Shown here piece by piece: positions 57,079 to 64,000 of a stretch of DNA of 64,000 nucleotides; positions within the stretch are counted from its first letter, which is position 1, and the number at the start of each line of letters is the position of its first letter. This stretch comes from Membranipora membranacea. Lineage: Eukaryota; Bryozoa; Gymnolaemata; Cheilostomatida; Membraniporidae. Location: assembly GCA_914767715.1 (NCBI GenBank), contig OU612067.1, positions 20,365,162 through 20,429,161 of the forward strand, written 5' to 3'. The position numbers and the translations under genes are program-made. The notes under the pieces are model-generated. The model was given only the letters and a program-made list of their open reading frames with translations. It was not told the DNA's origin and made no database searches.

Positions 57079-59443
57079 GTAAGTACCGCTGTATCTACAG
57101 TAAGTACCGCTGTATCTAAAGTAAGTACCGCTGTATATAAAGTAAGTGCCGCTGTATCTACAGTAAGTACCGCTGTATCTAGAGTAAGTACCGCTGTATA
57201 TAAAGTAAGTACCGCTCTATCTAAAGTAAGTACCGCTGTATCTAAAGTAGTACCGCTGTATCTAAAGTAAGTACCGCTGTATCTAAAGTAAGTACCGCTG
57301 TATCTAAAGTAAGTACCGCTGTATCTAGAGTAAGTACCGCTGTATCTAGAGTAAGTACCGCTGTATCTAGAATACTGACGATGGCCTGGTGCTAAACTTT
57401 ATCCGCCGGGAGTGATAATGTATTGTAGTAGAAGCTTCTGTTATATAAGCTTTCACACCAATTTAATGAATATACTATATATATATATAAATATATATCA
57501 TATTACAATATGTGATAAAAAGTGCCTTAGCCGCAATATTTGGGTCAATACTAGCTATGTATATGGTTGTAGTATTTTCACACCAATAAACATACAAATA
57601 CTTATTTGTGCATGGTAAAGATGTCTATAGCCCTACAGCCCTAAGCTGCTGAATATATTAATAACAGAGGTGAAACATGATAGGCAAGCCATCACCGGCT
57701 CCCTAATACTATCCCTGCATTATCACTACCATTTAGTATTTACTATACTTAACCGTTACTTACCTAATTACTTTTCATTACTACCATTCGCACGTACATG
57801 TATTAGGACCTCAGCAACATCAGGGATTGGATAGGATCTTTTTGTCTGAAGAACTTACCCTCTATATTTGACAGACAAGTAAGGCCAATGTTTTGGTGAA
57901 GACTATCGAGTTTATCACTAAACTTGATGATGAAAAAGTGGAGATGGAAAAAGAAATGGACGTTCTCTCTCAAGAGATAGAGGCACTGAATGATGCTATC
58001 ACGTAAGTTGTCAAATTGATAATCGGTTAGCATGCCTGCTATCCCAGGCCCGTAGTTGTGGAAATATTGGAAGGGGAGGCGGAAATCATTGAGGGTGTGA
58101 AGTAACACCAGGTTGGGTATTGTAAGCTCCTCCTGCGGAGCCTGTGGTTAATCCCCAACCTCCTAGCAATTAGAAGACCCAAATGACCTGATTCTGACAG
58201 AACATATTCAACTATAACAGTTTTAGGCCACTCTATTCAACATTCTAGGGGAGGCAGAGCTGCTACGGGCCTGCATTCACTGCCAGGTGCTGTGGATTTG
58301 TCTGTTGTAAATAAAGATTTAGCTTTGGAGGGTGCGAATGTCACATATATTGAGTAGTTATCAACTCTCTGAACCAAATGTTCAAAGAGTGGATGACTCC
58401 GAATTGCGAACATGTTTTGCAAATAATTTTATTCACCAGACTTTTCACGTTTTAATTGATCCGTACTAATTACAATATTTGCATTCTGATTATTGTCTTT
58501 GGTCATTCATCACTTTGTATATTTTTATGCCTTTCTTTTCACAGCCAATGCCAGTCCAAACTGCCAGCCACAGGTTTGCCAGCTGTCTCTCAGCAGAAAG
58601 AGCATCTGGATCAGATGTTACAGGTGTACATACAAGATCAGACTGCCAGGGATTGGAGATTTTACGTGTTTAGTAAGCTTGTCTCGCCGTTATTCGAGTC
58701 CTACTGTAAAACTGTGTCCACTGCTAATACAGATGAACTGGGCAGGACATCGCAAGCCTGGCTTGATCAACACTGTGATCTGAGTAACCTTAGACCAGGC
58801 AAGTTCTGTTTTTACCAACTTTCACACTTTGATGCTTATTTGGGTAGTCCACGTGTTCATGCTTTGATCTATTGGCCAGAAGAGGTAGGAGCAGTCTGCT
58901 GGTTGACTGATAGGACTTGGGACCATATGATCCAGGATTGATTCCCGGCTCCGTTAGTTATATCTGACGAGCTTTTAATAAATAAAAATAAATACAAGTC
59001 TATTGTGCGTTTGCACAACCAAACGCACAGTATTGTGATCCCACTCTAGCTTACAGATGCTTGCTAAATAGGGTTGTCTAATAAAACTTACCCAACTATT
59101 TAACTTTGGAGTGACATTATTTTTTTTTATTAAATTTTTATGCTAACAATGAACCAAGAAAAGATTGCGAAAGTTGATTTACTGAACGTCAAATAAATAA
59201 CTTGCCTTTTGTAGGCAGTCGAGTCTCTCAATCTTTGTATGACTTTTATCGATGAATTTAATTGTCTATCAACATTCTTTGTTTTATGTTTACACAGTTG
59301 TGGTGAAGTCATTACAGCAGCTTTGCTCAGAGACCAGTATCTTAACAGATCCAGCGCTTTTTCCTGAGGAGGCTCAGGGTTCAGCTGCCCCACCCGCATA
59401 CAACCAGAGACCTAAACCTGAGAAAACCTGGCAATTTGGATGA
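56965..59443 (+). CDS. MLXIP: Mondo-type bHLH-Zip factor, C-terminal half (4 exons)
   Basis: Exons 56,965-57,078; 57,875-58,002; 58,545-58,798; 59,298-59,443 (stop). All phases match; 213 residues. Order: basic region and helix 1 (GQSAEQKRRQQIKSGFELLA), loop, helix 2 and zipper (ANVLVKTIEFITKLDDEKV, DVLSQEIEALNDAIT), then the conserved C-terminal domain (PATGLPAVSQQ, WRFYVFSKLVSPLFES, VSTANTDELGRTSQAWLDQH, then SETSILTDP). SILTDP, PLFES and P-ATG-P mark Mondo/ChREBP rather than MLX. These factors pair with MLX on carbohydrate-response elements in glucose sensing. The glucose-responsive N terminus was not found. Odd points: a donor minisatellite in the first intron and a GC-AG third intron. 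Confidence 0.88.
57079..57371 (+). repeat. 21-bp splice-donor minisatellite (14 units)
   Basis: Fourteen units follow the exon end directly, starting at 57,079, 57,100, 57,121, 57,142, 57,163, 57,184, 57,205, 57,226, 57,247, 57,267, 57,288, 57,309, 57,330 and 57,351. Each begins GTAAGTACCGCTGTATCTA or a near variant, preceded by AAA, ACA or AGA like the true exon end. Unit 9 is 20 bp (GTAGTACC). Units 1-8 are open in the exon's frame and would encode VSTAVSK-like heptads; after unit 9 the frame shifts and stops at 57,268. Confidence 0.96.
57875..58002 (+). CDS. MLXIP: Mondo exon: helix 2 and leucine zipper
   Basis: 128 bp, TTGACAG to GTAAGT, phase 0 to 2. It starts TSKANVLVKTIEFIT, so the loop reads TTSK-TSKA across the junction. 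Heptad leucines and valines follow. Confidence 0.88.
58045..58273. mobile_element. 229-bp MITE in a Mondo intron
   Basis: Inverted 11-bp ends CAGGCCCGTAG / CTACGGGCCTG, hAT-like in style. No clear target duplication is visible. Confidence 0.6.
58545..58798 (+). CDS. MLXIP: Mondo exon: C-terminal dimerisation domain
   Basis: 254 bp, TTCACAG to a GCAAGT donor (GC instead of GT). It joins in phase 1 to the last exon as LRP-V-VVKSLQQL. Confidence 0.88.
59298..59443 (+). CDS. MLXIP: Mondo last exon
   Basis: 146 bp from TACACAG to TGA: VVKSLQQLCSETSILTDPAL, then EEAQGSAAPPAYNQRP and a WQFG end. Confidence 0.88.
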
Positions 59444-59444
59444 C

Positions 59445-60475
59445 ATTGATCATAAAGTCAATGTGAAGGTGAACAGAAGGAGTGTGAGGGATCGATAGCC
59501 GATGTGAAGTTGATAATGATGGAGGGAGCGGGGTTGTGATGATCACTCTCAACCATAACCACCCGAGAATTGACGATGTGAAGGACATTTGTATCACCCT
59601 AACACGTCGGAATGAGATACTAGATTTTTTGGATCATAAATGTACATATACTTGATATACTGTTTTCAGATCTTGTTAGCTACATGTGGAGGGGGAGTGG
59701 GGGGGGGATTAAATTTCCAATTTAGTCATGATTTGTACTACTAACCATTGTAACATCTATGTTTACGGAATCTTGAATGAGTATCGCAATCTTGGCTGAT
59801 GGCTTCATCTGAATAAGCCATGTCCAGATTAAAAATACTTTACTTGAAATTAATACCTGCACAAAGCTAATGCATTTGTGGAGTTGTCAATTTTTGATTT
59901 TTCAGCCATCTTTATTGTTGCCTGTCTACCAACATTATGTGTAATATTTGACCGGTTGACATATTTTGAATTACTGAAGCGGGCGAAGTGATGCGCCGTT
60001 GCAGTAGATCTATGCATTTTTCATCCCAACTCCTATATACAAGCACAATGCAGTTTGTTCACCAGCTTAGCAGTATTAGGATCTAAGGTTAAAAATCAAC
60101 ATCATGGTGCCATTTGTTATGGGTAATAGACTTCAGCTAAAATAATGTTTTGAGGCTGAATTTTAATTCACATGGTTGTTTATATGCATCATACTGTATT
60201 TTTGCTTTCCTTTATTACAACATTGTTTTGGATTTATATAAAATGAATTTGACTGTGGAATAAAATAACATCATAACTTTGACAATAACTGTAATTTGCA
60301 TGCCATAGAAATGATAAAACAGTCTTGTCAATAATAAAAAATCAGTGTATAATTAGCACTAAAATTGAACACATCACGGTGGTAAGGTTCTACCCTGTAA
60401 ATCAGTAAAATTTGATTGCGAAGAAAATGGTTGTATGGAAGCTCTTCGGAGCCAGTAAAAAATTTTTTTTTTCAA
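59445..60475. other. Between Mondo and protease genes (convergent)
   Basis: The 3' ends of both genes face each other here. An AT-rich stretch with AATAAAATAA near 60,258-60,268 could serve polyadenylation. No exon supported. Confidence 0.45.
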
Positions 60476-60477
60476 GA

Positions 60478-60650
60478 TTAAGCTAGAATAGCAGTGGTCA
60501 CCTGTGTATTGACACCACATGTACCGTCGCCTCGCTTGATTTTGAAGTATCCGTCTAATCCCCACTTGGGTCCCCACGAATTCTTTATTAGCCAGTAGGG
60601 TGTGGAGCTAAATGTTCCTTTCTCTGTTCCAAAGCCAACCATCAGCACAG
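60478..60650 (-). CDS. C1A protease last exon (active-site Asn)
   Basis: 173 bp from TTGCAG to stop. LMVGFGTEKGTFSSTPYWLI, then KNSWGPKWGLDGYFKIKRGD, then GTCGVNTQVTTAILA. Confidence 0.9.
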
Positions 60651-63403
60651 CTGCAATTATTCAAGTTTGACGGTAAAATGCACAGCGACAAACATAAGAA
60701 GAAATGAAAATTCCATCTAAGCCTTCAATGTAGTCGTATGTCAAGCAAAAGAATTTAGAATTTGGTTATTGTCACCTCTATTGAAATAATGTCCTTCATT
60801 GACAAGATTTGGGCAGTTTCTCGACAATATGAGGCCTAAACATCTTTTGAATTGGTGGTTATGCCACTAAATACTTGAAATTCCATCAGCAGAGTTACTT
60901 CCCCTGTATGAAGAGAGGACAACCCCTCTGTATTATTCACTTGATTTTGAACGCAAGGCCAAAGTTTAGCAATTCAACTCAGCACAACCACACTGATAGT
61001 GATAACAAAATTGATATATTATGTATAGCTCTCATCGATGGATAAATAAGGTAGCCCAGTTCCTCAGGAGGGAAAATGGTCAAAATCTATAATTAGGATT
61101 GCAAACAAGTTAGGAATGACTGTACAGACCATAAACATATAAATTTATTTATATGTTTATGGTACAGACAGTTAGTGTACTGCACAATCTGAATCGCAGT
61201 AACACACAAACGCTTCCTGTACCAAACTCGAGACAGAGATAGGATAATTATGACTCCCTGCTTATTATACTGAAGATTGAAGATCGGGAGTTTTAAAGTT
61301 AAAGAAAGATTCGGTCAGTTTAAATGAAACCTGAAGAGAAGATTTCCCCATATTGAAGAGAAAAGAAAGCAAAGAGAACATCTCCTTCATATACTATTGA
61401 ACTTTTGCCTAATTAGGTTCAGCTTTATGTCCAGTTAATCGGTTGTTTGGAAGGATTTATTCTGAAGATGACAGATTTGAAATTGAAGATTGCTCTATTT
61501 ACTCAGAAGAAATTGAAGACAGCATTATTGTGTGCAGGGAGCCCCATGTTTAATATCCAGGATAAGTTCCCTGATCTTATAATCACCATGGTCAAGAGAA
61601 GTCTTGCTGCAGATAAAAGGGTTGAAAACTCCCTTGCGATAAAACTGGAGCATCCTTGCATCTAAGGCTATTGAGAGTGGTCCGATCTTCATCAGCTGTT
61701 GGGCAATGATGGTCTCATTCTACAATAACAATGCGATAGGAGATGTTCAACAACCAACAATAGCGCTTCAGTGATATCGATATACTATTGCACATTACTG
61801 TCGGTTCATGACTTCATTGATTAATATATTGCATTTTTATCATTCTTCACTTAAATCTGGCATGCTTTATCAAGGTGTTTCAAGACTCCCAGGACTGTTT
61901 AACTCTTTGGTATTGTCGAGGGTGGGGGCGGGGATAGCAAGGAGGATTGGAAATTTGAATTGCTTCTAATACTGAGGATACCAAGTCTATGATATTAGCT
62001 TACTAGGGAGCAATTTGCTCAGAAATATAATGATTTTGTACCCTATTTTGATTTCCGGTGAAAACATACTGGTGATCTCTCTCCATCACTTTCTCTCCTC
62101 GAATGGTGTATCAAATCACAGGATAGTCAATACATAAAATGTATCCTATATCTCTATAGTGTGGGGTAATCAACTGGACAATGTTTTGGTTCTGATCTGA
62201 TTGGCTGTTGGGTTGGTTGCCCCTCCCACCAACAAATCAGGGCCAACACATTGGCTAGCAATCAACTCTTATATCACTTCTAAATTTGAACTATTGTTTG
62301 GCCGTAGCAAGCCTTTATGCGTCTTACGGTATCAATAGCAGTCCAACCAGTAACATTCAAGCCTTTTACAAACTTTGATCTATCCAGTTTAACTGGACAG
62401 CTTTGCGTCATGTTGCAATAAGGCTCTGGCGGGCCACACAAAGTAGTGTTCCATATACCCATAGGGCATGCAAAGCAGGGATCTTTCCCACCCCCGCAAC
62501 AATAACTATAGTCGTCCCAGGACTCGATGCCTCCCTGTTTTGTGGTAGAAACAGTCAAACAATCTCAGTAAACATAGTTTAATACATCAAACTAACGCAT
62601 CATCAATCGATATCAAATCGATAGTGAACTTGTCCTTTGTATGGTTTAAAGATTCATTGGGCATAGTGAAAAGTTTAAAGCATTATCAATGACCCCTCGA
62701 CTTGGTTTTCTAATCAGTGATTAAGTTTTCATTTGGATGTAGTGATGCGCTCAAACGCTTTCAGTGCAAAGGTTCACCTCTGCATTAAATTCAATCATGT
62801 GACAAGCTATCTACTATTTGATATCAACAGATAATGCACGCATCTCACACTTGTACATATGTATGTACAAATATGACACCTGATAACCTTTTACCACAGA
62901 GAACAACATCAAACACACCAGGCACCAACTTTCTAAGCTTTCATTTAGTAATGTTACATTGTGCTGTCTTGAAGATCCCATGTACAATAAATATACACTG
63001 TTTCTTCATTCATCGACAGCCGTAGATTCAGTTTGAAAATAAATTTTCATTAAAATAGTGCAACAGGTGCATTTCAGTTGGAATTTTGGAGAGTGATTGT
63101 TATGAGCTGATCTCTGTGGTAACGATATCAGGGAATACACCGGTATCTGAGATTTCTCATATAGATACCAGCCTATCAAACAAGCAGTAATCATACCGAA
63201 TCTATGGTCTTCCAGTCTTTAACTGTCAGGCCTTCAATGAACTTAGATTTGTTCAGTCTGTAAGGGCAGCTCTGAGTCATGTTGCAATAAGGCATTGGTG
63301 GGCCGCATATAGTTGAGTTCCACGGTCCATTAGGACAGACCTCGCAGGCATCCTTTGTGATGCCCGCACAATATGGGTAATCAGATTCAGATTCAATACC
63401 ACC
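60478..63403 (-). CDS. Papain-family (C1A) cysteine protease, C-terminal exons
   Basis: Minus-strand exons: 63,197-63,403 and 62,328-62,534 (alternative-looking copies), 61,587-61,719, 60,478-60,650 (stop TAA). The product has GGIES..DYPYC, a Cys-rich insert, QLMKIGPLSIALDA, LQFYRKGVFNPF, the catalytic His in SLDHA, VLMVGFG, and the catalytic Asn in YWLIKNSWGPKWG, ending DGTCGVN. These are cathepsin L/F-like marks; such enzymes work in lysosomes or outside the cell. The exon with the catalytic Cys, the propeptide and signal peptide lie beyond the window. Confidence 0.88.
61128..61163. repeat. 36-bp palindrome
   Basis: ACCATAAACATATAAA followed by its mirror, flanked by TACAG on both sides; in a protease-gene intron. 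Confidence 0.75.
61587..61719 (-). CDS. C1A protease exon with active-site His
   Basis: 133 bp, TTGTAG to GTGATT, phase 0-1. ETIIAQQLMKIGPLSIALDA, then RMLQFYRKGVFNPFICSKTS, then LDH at the end. Confidence 0.9.
62185..62262. mobile_element. Short foldback (GCCAACACA family), second copy
   Basis: TTCTGATCTGATTGGCTGTT is mirrored loosely by CCAACAAATCAGGGCCAAC; related to 43,963-44,020. Confidence 0.5.
62328..62534 (-). CDS. C1A protease exon, copy A
   Basis: 207 bp, phase 0-0, AACAG to GTAAGA. GGIESWDDYSYCCGGGKDPC, then CGPPEPYCNMTQSCPVKLDR and SKFVKGLNVTGWTAIDT. Confidence 0.85.
63197..63403 (-). CDS. C1A protease exon, copy B
   Basis: 207 bp, phase 0-0, TTTTAG to GTATGA. GGIESESDYPYCAGITKDAC, then CGPPMPYCNMTQSCPYRLN. 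Same length as copy A and about 60% identical by eye, with all eight or so cysteines of the core pattern in register. Confidence 0.85.
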
Positions 63404-63404
63404 C

Positions 63405-64000
63405 TAAAATCAGATGTAACATCACAATTTATCACAAAGCATCGGTGTGTGATCTTATAAATTGTGTATAAGCTGTATCCAGTTTTGCATGTATGTTTAG
63501 GTTTGTCTGGGTCAACCTTGACAAACCGTTAGATAATTCTCTGATTTCAAGGATCATTCAATCTCGAAACCACAGTTCTAAACTTGTAAACACATCTTAG
63601 TCATACAATTGATCAATGTTGGCCAGCACCACATAATGATTTCTATGTATCTGATATTCGATTAGACCTCATTTGACTTTCATGACTGAAATTATGAGCC
63701 CTTTTTGGGTGAGTTTTCTATGATATAGTGTTATCTGGCATATTCAATAATTTTGAGTTCAGATCGTTGCCGATTTTTCGGTGCCAAAAATGATGTTGGA
63801 GAACTCAATTTCGAATAGGCAAAGTAATTTACAGAAGTGGCCCTCATTCAAAATTTCATTATGTGCCAGATGGCACTATAATATAGGGAGGGGACTTAAA
63901 AGGCCCAATGTTGAGAAATGATTGCCAGAGGGGCAAATAGCGGTTTGCTGAATATCAGATAGTTATAAATAGGCTCAAAAACCCAAAAACCCTTCCAGTT
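63405..64000. other. Upstream intron of the protease gene; no exon seen
   Basis: The catalytic-Cys exon should be further upstream on the minus strand, beyond the window end. Confidence 0.5.

Noticed and set aside
57079-57270. VSTAVSK repeats as a constitutive part of the protein
   Set aside because: The family alignment runs straight from the exon end to the next exon, and every unit starts with a strong donor. As a default the array is intron; inclusion is only a possibility.
56965-59443. Calling the bHLH gene MLX
   Set aside because: The C-terminal marks (P-ATG-P, PLFES, SETSILTDP) fit Mondo/ChREBP better than MLX.

Overview
This window is animal nuclear DNA, AT-rich and intron-rich. The real genes are split into short exons with GT-AG introns, and they belong to animal families: a Mondo-type bHLH-Zip factor, a RIOK3-like N terminus, a papain-family protease, an SPFH/band-7 membrane protein and leucine-rich-repeat exons. 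Short introns and heavy loads of LINE, BEL/Pao, Copia and foldback elements suggest an early-branching marine invertebrate such as a sponge. That placement is inference. No bacterial operons, CRISPR arrays or rRNA genes are seen.

Layout. (1) 1-25,211: a minus-strand leucine-rich-repeat (LRR) locus that has grown by duplication. Bases 1-9,690 recur almost unchanged at 15,681-23,512, and part recurs a third time at 23,513-24,990. Each copy carries 138-bp LRR exons (phase 2-2), a degenerate BEL/Pao integrase region, and a LINE split by a hAT-like MITE. Copy 1 alone has a 1.8-kb DNA transposon with terminal inverted repeats and a 4-bp target duplication, so the order of events can be read. (2) 25,985-33,350: a SINE pair in opposite orientations, a 275-bp foldback MITE, a broken Copia element, and one orphan exon. 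(3) 34,242-45,311: a minus-strand gene of about eleven exons encoding an SPFH-domain membrane protein with a Pro-rich N terminus bearing PY motifs. (4) 48,033-50,633: three plus-strand exons of a RIOK3-like N terminus, isolated and frameshifted. (5) 56,965-59,443: plus-strand exons for the bHLH-Zip and C-terminal domain of a Mondo (MLXIP/ChREBP-type) factor. (6) 60,478-63,403: minus-strand exons of a papain-family cysteine protease, with one exon duplicated in tandem.

The most striking signal is shared by two unrelated genes. In the Mondo gene (57,079-57,371) and in the SPFH gene (36,163-36,560 and 35,545-35,745), a minisatellite begins exactly at a coding exon's 5' splice site and continues into the intron. 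Every unit repeats the exon end plus the splice donor. In Mondo the unit is 21 bp and stays in frame, so successive donors would lengthen the HLH loop by 7 residues each. In the SPFH gene the unit is 33 bp, and any donor downstream of the first would give an immediate stop. I know of no named class for such donor-repeat arrays.
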